Assembly (NCBI RefSeq): GCF_023094165.1
Contig: NZ_JALMDK010000001.1
Location: forward strand, 1,116,001-1,180,000
Reading direction: 5' to 3'
Length of the DNA: 64,000 nucleotides
Source: Crossiella sp. S99.2
GTDB lineage: Bacteria > Actinomycetota > Actinomycetes > Mycobacteriales > Pseudonocardiaceae
The translations under genes were made by a program, and so were the position numbers. The notes below the pieces were generated by a model, which did no database searches, was not told where the DNA came from, and saw only the letters and a list, made by a program, of their open reading frames with translations. The first letter of the stretch is position 1; each line of letters starts with the position of its first letter. Below are positions 16,595 through 28,766 of the stretch, one piece after another.

Positions 16595-19500
16595 TTACCG
16601 GCGCACGATCCGGATGTTGGGCCCGAGCTTGTCCAGGTTGCGCACTTCCTGGTCGTGTTGCAGCAGCAGGGTCATCCGCTGGGACAGCCCGGCCAGCGGC
16701 GCCAGGTCGTGTGTGTGGCTGTCCCGCAGGTCCAGCCGCCGCAAGGTGTCCAGCCCGGCGAGCGGGGTCAGGTCCGGCACCCCGGTGAAGCCCAGGTTCA
16801 GCTCGGCCAGCTTGCCGCCGGCCAGCGGTGCGAGATCCTCGATCTGGGTGTCGTACAGCGACAGCCGGGTGAGTCGCGGCAGCAGCGAACCCAGCCCGGT
16901 GACTCCGCCGGGCAGCCTGGACATGGTCAGGTGCAGTTCGGTGAGCGCGGGCAACAACTCCAGCGGCGCGAGGTCGGTCAGGGCCACCGCTCCGCGCAGG
17001 CGCAGCGTTTCCAGGTTCCGGGCGGTGGCCACGCCGGAGATCTCCCGCAGTTCCGCGCAACCGGTCAGGTCCAGTTCGCGCAGTTCCGGCAGATCGGCGA
17101 CGAACCACAGGTCGGTGACGCCGGGAAATCTCAGCTCCAGCGTGCGGAGCCTGGGCAGGCTGGTCAGGAAGTCCAGGCTGGCGCAGGGGTTGTACAGCCG
17201 CAGGTAGGCCAGCTCCGGATGCTCGGCCAGCTCGTGCAGGTCGGCCTCGGGATTGTTGTAGTGGTTCAGCGAGCGCAATCGCGGCACCTCGGCCAGGAAG
17301 TCCAGATCGCCGGCTCCGGCGCTGGCCTGGCTGCTGATGTCGATCCGGGTCCAGCGCAGATTCCGCAGGTGGTGCAGGTGCGGCAGCTGGTTGTACTCGT
17401 GCACCAGCGCACTGCCACCCAGCAGCGGCGCCTTGCCGAGCACCTGGATCGCGTACTCCTCCGGATCAAAATGCCGCCAGGCCCAGGCCAGGTCCCGCTG
17501 CACCGAGATCCGCGGATCCGAGGCATACCGGCTCAGCACCCGCAGTCCACCCGGCCCGTTGATCAGCGCCGCCGTCTCCACACAGGCAGTGGCCACCGCG
17601 TCACTCAAACCGTCCACAGTGGACGGAAGCTTGCGCAGTACCTGTTCTCCGGCAAGGACCAGCGAGCGCACCTCGCGGCTGTCCCGCGGCGGCACCAGCT
17701 GCCCCAGCACCGCGTCCACCCGGGCCGCGACCTCCTCCGGCACGGTGTGCGTGGTCTCCAGGCAGGACACCGCGAGCAGCCGCAACTTCCGGGCATGCCG
17801 GCGTTCCGTGTCCGCCCGGTCCAGGATCCCGTCCAGCAGTTCCGCGCGCAGCGGCACCGAGCAGTGCCCGGCGGCCAGCACCACCGTCTCCCGCCAGGTG
17901 TCCAGATGTGCCTGTCCCACCAGGAAACCCACCAGGTGGTGGTCGGCGATCTCCTTGCCGGTCAGGTATTCCTGGAAGGTCCGGTGGATGAAGTCCACCT
18001 TGCCCTCCACCGGTTCGCGTAGCACGCCGCTGCGCTCCAGCAGGTGCTGCAACACGGTGGCCGGGTGCAGCTGCACCGAGGGCATCCGGGCCAGTGCCCG
18101 CTGCACGTGTTCCACCGCGGCGTCCAGGTCCAGCTGGGTCCGCCCGCACATGCTCAGGCTCCAGGCCAGGTACTGCAACACGCCGAGCTTGGTCGCGCCT
18201 TCAAGGGAAAGTTCCTGTGCCGCAGGCACTTCCCGCTCGGCGTCGCGACGGTCGAGCAGCAGTTCCAGTGCCGCCTCGTAGAGCTTCATCCGGTCCGGCG
18301 GCAGTTGTTTGCGGCGGTCCAGGTTCAGCGCGCACAGCAGCGCGCACAGCAACGGGTTGGTGGCCAGCATGCGCAGCGCAGGCCGGGATTCCAGGTGCCG
18401 CAACAACGCCGTGCGGTACTCGTCGAGTTCCTCCGGCTCGCACGGCAGGGCCGCGCCGCGGATCGCCTCGTGCCAGCGGTTGGTGAACTCGGCGATGTCC
18501 AGCGGGGTCATCGGTTCCAGCCGCACCGCGCGGAAACCCTCGCCGTCCAGCCAGCCCCGGTCCGCCGCACTCGGCCGTGCGGTGACCACCACCCGCAGAT
18601 CCGGGTAGGCCACCAGCAATCCCTTGAGCCAGCGCCGCACCCGGGGCCGCCGGTCCGCGGTCAGCTCGTCCACGCCGTCCACCAGCAGCAGCGCCTGGCC
18701 GTCGGAGAGCAGCCGGTGCACCCAGCCGGTCGGCGCCAGCCCGGCGATCGGCGCGGCGTTGGCGGCCACCAGGTCCTGCGGTTCGGGCAGTTCCGCGTCG
18801 GCGTAGGCCCGCAGCCGCACCAGGAACGGCACCAGGTTGTTCCAGGACGCCAGTTTGTCGGTGAAGGTGCCGCGGGCCGCGGAGACCGCCAGCCACTGCA
18901 TCAGCGTGGTCTTGCCCGAGCCGGCGTCCCCGCGCAGCAACGTCCGGGACCGGTCGGCCAGCGCCGACTCCACCCGCAGCCCGCCGTCCGCGCTTTCCCA
19001 GCCCCGGCCGGACCAGTCGTCGTCCTCATCCACCGACCGGGTCACGCTCAGGCTCAGGTAGGCCACCGACACCGAGGTGCGCGGCCGGTAGCTCCGGGTG
19101 TCCACCCCGAACAGCTCCAGCTCGTCCAGGGTCTCGCTGAGGAAACCCAGGTACCGCCTGCGGAACTCGGCGTCCTGCCCGCTGCCGTGCGGGGCGTCCA
19201 GGGAGGTCCTGGGCAGTCGGTGCAGCAGCAGTTCGATCTGGGCGGCCACCGTGGTGAACCGGCTGAGGAACTCCGCGTCCGCGCGCTCACCGAAGGCGGG
19301 CAGCTGGCGGACCACGCTGACCAGGGCCATGCAGCTCTCGTCCAGCACCGCCGAGTACAGGTCGGCCGCGGCATCGCTCAGCCCGGCCCGCAGCACCGCC
19401 GAGGGCACCCGGTCGCGGACCAGCCTGGCCAGTTTGGCCGGGTCCAGATCGGCCTCGAACAGGGTCCGGTCGGACAGGTCCGCCTCGCCCAGCGCGTCGG

Positions 19501-19771
19501 CCACCGCGGCCAGCGCGGCCTGCCGCTCGTGCTCGGGCAGGTGCCGGAACTCCACGTCGTACCAGGGCTGCAACCGGTGCGCGGCCTGGTCGCCGATATC
19601 GGCGAGGCGGCGTTCCAGCTTGCGCCGGGAGAAGGCGTCCGGCACCGCGACGGTGATCAGCTCGGCCAGCGGGAGGCGCCGGTCCGACTCCGCCCGGCGC
19701 TGGCTCAGCCAGGTCCGCAGCACGTGCCGGACCACCTGCCGGCCCACCGCCAGCGCGGCCTCGTTGAGCAT
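16595..19771 (-). CDS. NACHT NTPase with leucine-rich repeats (bNACHT-like)
   Basis: About 1058 residues. An N-terminal helical region (1-240) resembles the NACHT N-terminal helical domains. The NTPase carries Walker A GDAGSGKTT at 281-289, Walker B LLLVDGVDEL at 361-370 and a sensor-1-like VVVTARPS. A helical arm follows to about 820, including FIHRTFQEYLTG. The last 230 residues are leucine-rich repeats. This is the plan of bacterial NACHT proteins that resemble eukaryotic NLRs, several of which defend against phage. No separate effector domain is recognisable. No adjacent partner gene is seen, except that the ATL gene could be co-transcribed. Confidence 0.9.
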   Translation of the reverse strand: MLNEAALAVGRQVVRHVLRTWLSQRRAESDRRLPLAELITVAVPDAFSRRKLERRLADIGDQAAHRLQPWYDVEFRHLPEHERQAALAAVADALGEADLSDRTLFEADLDPAKLARLVRDRVPSAVLRAGLSDAAADLYSAVLDESCMALVSVVRQLPAFGERADAEFLSRFTTVAAQIELLLHRLPRTSLDAPHGSGQDAEFRRRYLGFLSETLDELELFGVDTRSYRPRTSVSVAYLSLSVTRSVDEDDDWSGRGWESADGGLRVESALADRSRTLLRGDAGSGKTTLMQWLAVSAARGTFTDKLASWNNLVPFLVRLRAYADAELPEPQDLVAANAAPIAGLAPTGWVHRLLSDGQALLLVDGVDELTADRRPRVRRWLKGLLVAYPDLRVVVTARPSAADRGWLDGEGFRAVRLEPMTPLDIAEFTNRWHEAIRGAALPCEPEELDEYRTALLRHLESRPALRMLATNPLLCALLCALNLDRRKQLPPDRMKLYEAALELLLDRRDAEREVPAAQELSLEGATKLGVLQYLAWSLSMCGRTQLDLDAAVEHVQRALARMPSVQLHPATVLQHLLERSGVLREPVEGKVDFIHRTFQEYLTGKEIADHHLVGFLVGQAHLDTWRETVVLAAGHCSVPLRAELLDGILDRADTERRHARKLRLLAVSCLETTHTVPEEVAARVDAVLGQLVPPRDSREVRSLVLAGEQVLRKLPSTVDGLSDAVATACVETAALINGPGGLRVLSRYASDPRISVQRDLAWAWRHFDPEEYAIQVLGKAPLLGGSALVHEYNQLPHLHHLRNLRWTRIDISSQASAGAGDLDFLAEVPRLRSLNHYNNPEADLHELAEHPELAYLRLYNPCASLDFLTSLPRLRTLELRFPGVTDLWFVADLPELRELDLTGCAELREISGVATARNLETLRLRGAVALTDLAPLELLPALTELHLTMSRLPGGVTGLGSLLPRLTRLSLYDTQIEDLAPLAGGKLAELNLGFTGVPDLTPLAGLDTLRRLDLRDSHTHDLAPLAGLSQRMTLLLQHDQEVRNLDKLGPNIRIVRR

Positions 19772-19798
19772 CCATCCACTCTATCGGGGGACAAAACG

Positions 19799-19838
19799 GA
19801 AAGGCCGCCCTCGCGGTGAAAGAGCGAGGACGGCCTTT
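19799..19838 (-). terminator. Terminator after the encapsulin-terpene operon
   Basis: AAGGCCG-CCCTCGC pairs with GCGAGGA-CGGCCTT around a short loop, giving a long GC-rich stem with one mismatch. On the minus strand it is followed by CCGTTTTGT. It lies 25 bases past the polyprenyl synthase stop and separates the operon from the NACHT gene. Confidence 0.75.
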
Positions 19839-19862
19839 GCCTTGTCAGGTGCGGGAATCGCC

Positions 19863-20909
19863 TCAGCGGTCTCGCTGGGTGATCAAGCGGGCGAGCATGG
19901 TGAGCTGACCGCCCGCCCTGGACCGCGGTGAGCTGGCCTGCAAGTGCGCCAGCCCCTGGGCGAGCAGGTCGTCCGCCTTCTGCTGCGCCCAGTCCCGCCC
20001 GCCCGCCGCCTCCACCAGCGCGGCCGCGTGGGCCAGTTCGGCGGTGTCCAGCGGATCGGTGCGCTGGTACAGCGCGGCCAGTTCGCGGGCCGCCGGGGTG
20101 CCGGAGGTCAGCGCGAAGACCACCGGCAGCGACTTCTTGCGGTTCTGCAGGTCCGAGTAGATCGACTTCCCGGTGGCCGCCGGATCGCCCCAGATGCCGA
20201 GCAGGTCGTCCACCAGCTGGAAGGCCAGCCCGACGTCCTCGCCGAACTTGGCCAGGTGCGTCACCTGCTCCGCGCTGCCGCCGCCGTACATGCCACCCAG
20301 CGCGCAGGCCACCCTGGGCAGGGCCGCGGTCTTGCCGATGGCCATCGCCACGCACTCGTCCACGTCGACGTCGGTGCGGTCCTCGAAGGCCAGGTCGGCG
20401 AACTGCCCGTCGAGCAGGTCGAGCACTGCGGCGTTGAGCAGCTTGGTGGCGTGCTTGGCATCGGGCAGCTTGCTGGTGGCCACCACTTCCATGGCCACCG
20501 ACAGCAACGCGTCCCCGGCCAGGATCGCCGCGTTCAGCCCGAACACGCTCCACGCGGTGGCCCGGTGCCGCCGGGTGGTGTCCCCGTCCATCACATCGTC
20601 GTGCAGTAAGGAGAAGTTGTGCACCAGCTCCACCGCGACCGCCGCAGGGACGGAGGCGGCCGGGATGCCGCCCACCGCCTCCGCGGTCAGCAGCACCAGG
20701 GCCGGGCGGATCACCTTGCCGCTGCTGCCCTCGCTCGGCCTGCCCTGCTCGTCCCACCAGCCGAAGTGGTAGCCGGCGATGCGGCGCATGGCCTGCGGCA
20801 AACCCTCCACCGCGTCCCGCATCGCCGGCTCGATCATGCCCCGGCTCCAGGCCAGCACCTCGCCAATGGTGTCGGCGCCGAGTACCGGGGCTGTTTCCAC
20901 ACTCGCCAT
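19863..20909 (-). CDS. Polyprenyl diphosphate synthase of the encapsulin locus
   Basis: About 348 residues. A trans-isoprenyl diphosphate synthase that condenses IPP with an allylic diphosphate. The first aspartate-rich motif is LLHDDVMDGD (Asp104, 105, 108) and the second is LVDDLLGIWGD (Asp234, 235). In family 2B encapsulin operons such synthases are recognised companions or cargo. It could supply GPP to the methyltransferase and FPP to the other cyclases; product length is not predicted. There is one base between its ATG and the shell stop, so it is translated with the second shell. It is the last gene of the operon. Confidence 0.93.
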   Translation of the reverse strand: MASVETAPVLGADTIGEVLAWSRGMIEPAMRDAVEGLPQAMRRIAGYHFGWWDEQGRPSEGSSGKVIRPALVLLTAEAVGGIPAASVPAAVAVELVHNFSLLHDDVMDGDTTRRHRATAWSVFGLNAAILAGDALLSVAMEVVATSKLPDAKHATKLLNAAVLDLLDGQFADLAFEDRTDVDVDECVAMAIGKTAALPRVACALGGMYGGGSAEQVTHLAKFGEDVGLAFQLVDDLLGIWGDPAATGKSIYSDLQNRKKSLPVVFALTSGTPAARELAALYQRTDPLDTAELAHAAALVEAAGGRDWAQQKADDLLAQGLAHLQASSPRSRAGGQLTMLARLITQRDR

Positions 20910-20910
20910 A

Positions 20911-22335
20911 TCAGTGCCCGATCTCGACGTTCTCCAGCACGCCGAGCGCGTCCGGGACCAGGACCGCCACCGTGTAGTAGGTGCTGACCAGGTACGAGCT
21001 GATCGCCTTGTCGTTGACGCCCATGAACCGCACGTTCAGCCCCGGCTGGTACTCATCCGGGATGCCGGTCTGGTGCAGGCCGATCACGCCCTGGTCGTCC
21101 TCGCCCACGCGCATGGCGATGATCGAGGTGGACCCGGTCTCGCTGATCGGGATCTTGTTGCTGGGCAGGATCGGCACTCCGCGCCAGCCCTGCACCTGGG
21201 TGCCGCCGAAGTCCACCGTCTCGGAGTAGACCCCGCGCTTGTTGCACTCCCGGCCGAAAGCGGCGATCGCCTTGGGGTGGGCCAGCATGAACTTGGTCTT
21301 GCGCCTGCGGCACAGCAGGTCGTCCAGGTCGTCCGGAGTGGGCGGGCCACTGTGGGTGGGGATGCGCTGCTTCAGGTCCGCGTTGTGCAGCAACCCGAAG
21401 TTGGTGTTGTTGATCATGTCGTGTTCCTGGCGCTCACGCAGCGCCTCGATGGTCAGCCGGAGCTGCTGGTCCAGCTGATTCATCGGCTGGTTGAACAGGT
21501 CGGTGACCCTGGTGTGCACGCGCAGGATGGTCTGCGCCACCGCGAGTTCGTACTCCCGCGGGGACAGCTCGTAGCCCACGAACGTGCCCGGCAGGTCGTA
21601 CTCGCCGTCCTGCCCGGAGGCCAGGTCGATCTCCGCCTCACCCTTGGCGTTCTGCGCCTTGCGCGGGCTGAGCCGGTAGGCGGTCACCTGGTCCCGCAGT
21701 GCCTCGGACTGGCTCACCACCTGCTCGAACACACTGCGCGGCAAGGACAACAGCGTGCCGGGCGTGGCCGCGCGGGCGGTGAACTGCCAGGTGGCCTCGC
21801 CCAGCAGCGCCTCATCGCCGAAGTGGTCGCCGTCGACCAGGGTGCCCAGCGAGGTGGTGTTGCCGAACTCGCCGGTGCCCAGCTTGGTGATCCGGCCGTG
21901 CGCCACCAGGATCACCCGGTCCGCGGCCTGGCCCTGGGTGACCAGCACCTCGCCCGCGGCGAACTCCTGCTGCTCGAACCGGCCGGCCAGCGCGGTGAGC
22001 ACCTCCAGGTCCTCGAAACCGCGCAGCAGCGGCAGTTCGCCCAGCTCCGGCGGCACCACCTGGATCTGGGTGCCCACGTTGCTGAAGCTGAGCCTGCCGT
22101 CGCCGACCGCGTAGGTCATCCGCCGGTTGACCCGGTACGCGCCGCCCTTGGCCTCCACCCAGGGCAGCACCTTCAGCAGCCAGCGCGGGCTGATGCCCTG
22201 CATCTGCGGCACGGACTTGGTGGTGGTCGCCAGGTTTCGCGCCGCCGCCGTGCCCAGGCTCAGTTGAGCGCCGTTCCCGTTGCCATTGGTCCGGACGTCG
22301 GACTCCAACGCTTCTGTCACCGTGCACACCGCCAA
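20911..22335 (-). CDS. Family 2B encapsulin shell protein, copy B
   Basis: About 474 residues. An unstructured N-terminus holds [17 protein letters not shown] cyclic-nucleotide-binding-like domain lies near 90-210 ([20 protein letters not shown]), followed by an HK97 phage capsid fold to the C-terminus ([56 protein letters not shown]). This is the layout of family 2B encapsulins, formerly EshA. The Arg of the canonical phosphate-binding cassette is absent, so nucleotide binding is doubtful. The start is uncertain: TTG at 22335 opens the frame and a GTG at 22329 is possible. It follows the MIB-synthase-like gene by 40 bases. Confidence 0.93.
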   Translation of the reverse strand: MAVCTVTEALESDVRTNGNGNGAQLSLGTAAARNLATTTKSVPQMQGISPRWLLKVLPWVEAKGGAYRVNRRMTYAVGDGRLSFSNVGTQIQVVPPELGELPLLRGFEDLEVLTALAGRFEQQEFAAGEVLVTQGQAADRVILVAHGRITKLGTGEFGNTTSLGTLVDGDHFGDEALLGEATWQFTARAATPGTLLSLPRSVFEQVVSQSEALRDQVTAYRLSPRKAQNAKGEAEIDLASGQDGEYDLPGTFVGYELSPREYELAVAQTILRVHTRVTDLFNQPMNQLDQQLRLTIEALRERQEHDMINNTNFGLLHNADLKQRIPTHSGPPTPDDLDDLLCRRRKTKFMLAHPKAIAAFGRECNKRGVYSETVDFGGTQVQGWRGVPILPSNKIPISETGSTSIIAMRVGEDDQGVIGLHQTGIPDEYQPGLNVRFMGVNDKAISSYLVSTYYTVAVLVPDALGVLENVEIGH

Positions 22336-22375
22336 GTTCTCTTGTACGAGCAGGAATCAAAGGGGGGTCGGGGGT

Positions 22376-23533
22376 TCAGCTCTGGTATCTCGGGTTGGTG
22401 GCGTGCCATTCGTAGCCGCCGCCCATCCAGGCCCGCAGCCCGCGCAGGAACCGTTGCAGCTCCGGCGAGGGCACGGCCGCCAGGCGCTGGTGCGCGGCCT
22501 CGAAGTCCCGGACGATCTGGTTGTGCAGCTCCACCGTGACCTCGGTGGCCTCCTCGATCGAACAACCCCGGTCGGCGACGATCTGCAGCACCAGGTTGCA
22601 CACCGGCACCTCGTCCGCGGCGTCCTTTGCCACCGAGAACAGGTCGTTGACCAGCACCGCGGCCAGTCCGGCCTGGAACGCGGCCTCCCGGACGTCCGGG
22701 GCGTAGTAGATGTTGGCCGGCACCTCGTAGCCGCCGACCGCGTCGATCAGCGTCATCGAGGTGTAGAAGTTGTCGTGCTGCCGCGCGGCCAGGTACTCCC
22801 ACGCGGTCGGGTACTCCCCGGTGTGCCGCCAGGCCGCGTAGGCGGTCCAGCTGACGAACATGGCGAAGGTCGAGTAGTTGGACCGGTGCACCACCGAGGG
22901 CGTGCTGCGGCCGGCCAGGTACTGGGTGGCCGAGCGCAGCGCCACCAGCACCCGCTCGCCGGCGATCTTCTCCTCCAGCGGCGGGGTGAACTCCCCGGCA
23001 GGCGGCAGCGGGTCCATCGCCGCCATCGCCAGGGTCAGCCGGAACGGCAGTTCGGTCGGGGTGGCCCCGTGCTCGGTGCTGTCCGCGTAGAGGTCGTCCG
23101 CTGCCCACCAGCCCGCGTTCAGCTTCGCCGCGATCAGCAGCTGGTCCGGGTCCTCGGCGTCGGGGTGGGTGAGCATGGCCAGCCTGCCGAACCCGGCCTT
23201 GCCCATCATCTCGCTCTCCTGCTCGGAGAACCCGCACTCCTCGGCCCAGGCCGCCACCCGGAGGTCCACCTCCTGGCCGAGCGCGGGATTGATCCGCTCC
23301 ACCACCGGCACGTACAGCGGGGGGTAGCTGCCGTCGCCCCAGGACTGCTCGACGTAGGACGGATCACCACCGGTCGCCGCCGCCGGGACCGGCGCGGGCG
23401 CGACCACCGGCGCCGGCGCGGGCGCGGGGACCTTGCCGAACACGCTGGCGATGCGAGCCGCTGAGGTGCCCAGGCCGGACGGCCCGGCCAGCAGGCTGGC
23501 CGGGACCGTCTCGGTGGCGACTGAGTCGCTCAT
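22376..23533 (-). CDS. 2-Methylisoborneol synthase-like terpene cyclase with cargo-type N-terminus
   Basis: About 385 residues. The first 60 are disordered and Pro/Ala-rich with the motif GPSGLGTSAARI at 17-28, as expected for the encapsulin-targeting extension of family 2B cargo. The class I cyclase follows, with metal motif DDLYAD at 146-151 and NSE motif NDLFSVAKD at 296-304. With the GPP methyltransferase seven bases upstream, it should convert 2-methyl-GPP to 2-methylisoborneol. The ATG at 23533 keeps the whole extension. A related product such as 2-methylenebornane cannot be excluded by sequence. Confidence 0.9.
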   Translation of the reverse strand: MSDSVATETVPASLLAGPSGLGTSAARIASVFGKVPAPAPAPVVAPAPVPAAATGGDPSYVEQSWGDGSYPPLYVPVVERINPALGQEVDLRVAAWAEECGFSEQESEMMGKAGFGRLAMLTHPDAEDPDQLLIAAKLNAGWWAADDLYADSTEHGATPTELPFRLTLAMAAMDPLPPAGEFTPPLEEKIAGERVLVALRSATQYLAGRSTPSVVHRSNYSTFAMFVSWTAYAAWRHTGEYPTAWEYLAARQHDNFYTSMTLIDAVGGYEVPANIYYAPDVREAAFQAGLAAVLVNDLFSVAKDAADEVPVCNLVLQIVADRGCSIEEATEVTVELHNQIVRDFEAAHQRLAAVPSPELQRFLRGLRAWMGGGYEWHATNPRYQS

Positions 23534-23540
23534 CGGCTCG

Positions 23541-24413
23541 TCAGATCCGATCGGCCGCGATGAGCAGGTAGTGGAAGCTGCCCTCGCGGTATGCCTGCAG
23601 GAACGGGGCCTCGACGCCGGTGGCGACCGAGGACTTCTCCCGCAGCTCCCAGTACGGGATGGTGGCCGCGGTCAGGTCGATCACGCTGATCGGCACCAGG
23701 TTGTTGGCCTGCATGGCCTTGAAGTACTGGCTGCGCGGGTGGATGTTGCAGGTGTAGTGCTGGTCGATCTGGCTCACGGCCTTGGACCGGCCGCCGGTGA
23801 CGTCGTTGTAGCAACCGGTGATCGTGACGTAGCGCCCGCCGATCTCCAGCTGCCGGGCGTGCTCGGCGAAGAGCTGGTGCAGATCCACGTACATGGTGCT
23901 CTCGTTGTTCCAGATGGCCTTGCGGGAGGCCGTCTCGAATCCGGTGTCGAGCATGTTCTTGAAGTGGTACCGCACCCGGTCGGACACGCCGCGCTTGCGC
24001 GCCTGCTCGTTGGCGAACTCCACCTGCTTCTCCGAGATGGAGACGCCGTCGACCTCGCAGCCGAAGCGCAGGTTGGCCATGATGCTGCTGCCACCGCGGC
24101 CACAGCCCGCGTCCAGCAGCTTGTCGGTGGGCCGGACGTCGCCGAGATGGTCCAGCAGCACCTCCGCCTGCGCGGTCTCCAGCCGGTGCATCTCGTCGAT
24201 GATGGCCTGATCCCGTTGCGCGGCCGGGGTTTCCAGCACCGCAGGGTCGTAGTCGCCGAGGCCGTAGTGGTGGTGGTAGAGGCCGTCGACATCGCCCAGC
24301 CGAAGGTTGACCGGGTCCTTCTCGGCGTTCCAGTACGCCGCCACCGAGCGCTGGTAGTCGCTGCGCAGGACTGGCTTGCCGTACTCGGTGCTCCGCGGCT
24401 GGACTGTGGTCAT
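23541..24413 (-). CDS. Geranyl diphosphate 2-C-methyltransferase
   Basis: About 290 residues. A SAM-dependent methyltransferase with motif I LLDAGCGRGGSS near 99-110. The sequence around YHHHYGLGDYD and the C-terminal half match GPP C-methyltransferases paired with 2-methylisoborneol synthases (SCO7701 type). It adds a methyl group at C2 of GPP. The ATG has GGAGGAG upstream. It is 45 bases after the second geosmin-type cyclase and 7 before the MIB-synthase-like gene. The pair strongly indicates C11 terpene production. Confidence 0.93.
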   Translation of the reverse strand: MTTVQPRSTEYGKPVLRSDYQRSVAAYWNAEKDPVNLRLGDVDGLYHHHYGLGDYDPAVLETPAAQRDQAIIDEMHRLETAQAEVLLDHLGDVRPTDKLLDAGCGRGGSSIMANLRFGCEVDGVSISEKQVEFANEQARKRGVSDRVRYHFKNMLDTGFETASRKAIWNNESTMYVDLHQLFAEHARQLEIGGRYVTITGCYNDVTGGRSKAVSQIDQHYTCNIHPRSQYFKAMQANNLVPISVIDLTAATIPYWELREKSSVATGVEAPFLQAYREGSFHYLLIAADRI

Positions 24414-24458
24414 CGTGCGACTCCTCCGTTGTCGTTCTGGTGCAAGAGAAAAGTTCGG

Positions 24459-28076
<3,618 letters not shown>

Positions 28077-28766
28077 TTTCTACGCATGCGAAAAAGGGCA
28101 AGAATTAGTTGGGTGAAAAAGAAGAAAACGATTGGGGAAAATGTCTGTCTGAGCGCGTGACGCAGCCTCTCGGGTTGTGGTCCGAGAGGTTGTGTCGTTC
28201 ATTCATGTCCGGTCAGGGCGAAGCTAGCACCGCGTGTTCGGCCGCGTGAAGTCACCTGACCGGGGGACTTGTTAGTTGTCTGGGGGCAAACATTGCAGGG
28301 TGCACGACCACTCGAATCGGTGGTTGAGTTAGCACACGGTGACCGGCTCTCCGCATTTCTGACGAACGCTTGGCGGTGTCTCAACCCGGTTGCCGCAGAC
28401 AAACGAATGCGGCAGCGCACAGAACGCGGCAGCACTGCTCCGAATGGGCAAGCGTGACGCATGTCGCAGAAGGCTTTGCAGATCGTGTGTTATCGAACCG
28501 GCACCCATCCCATGATCCGCCGGGGAACGATTTGCCACTTGTGTGCGCAAACAGCCGAATGGTGGCGGCCAAAGGGTCACATCGGACATGTGCGCATTCG
28601 TGCGCTCAGTCGGGCGAACTGGTTGGGCGCCCACGACCCGCGCTCCGGCAGGCAGCGCGCGGAGGTCGTGCTCCAGCGTGCCCGCGAGGTCACCGTGGGC
28701 TGCTGTTCGCCCAACGCGCCGGGCCCAGTTCACCCTCCCCACCACCCGGCGTGCTTCGATGCCAGG
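28077..28766. other. Intergenic region between the divergent encapsulin and AdnAB operons
   Basis: About 690 bases with lower GC than the flanks and no convincing gene. Next to the shell gene is an A-rich stretch (28085-28142) that is pyrimidine-rich in the minus-strand transcript. Then comes a perfect 8-bp inverted repeat CCTCTCGG/CCGAGAGG at 28166-28189, placed as an operator or leader hairpin. The AdnA frame extends back to 28461, but codon use there is not coding-like. Promoters for both operons should lie here; I cannot assign them firmly. Confidence 0.6.
28166..28189. promoter_or_regulatory. 8-bp inverted repeat upstream of the encapsulin operon
   Basis: CCTCTCGG, eight-base loop, CCGAGAGG, a perfect dyad about 90 bases before the first shell start. 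It could be an operator or a leader hairpin. No poly-T tract follows on either strand, so it is probably not an intrinsic terminator. Confidence 0.45.

Noticed and set aside
28461..28766. Upstream extension of the adnA frame to an ATG at 28461
   Set aside because: The encoded 102 residues have poor coding composition and no similarity to AdnA proteins; homology begins after 28767.
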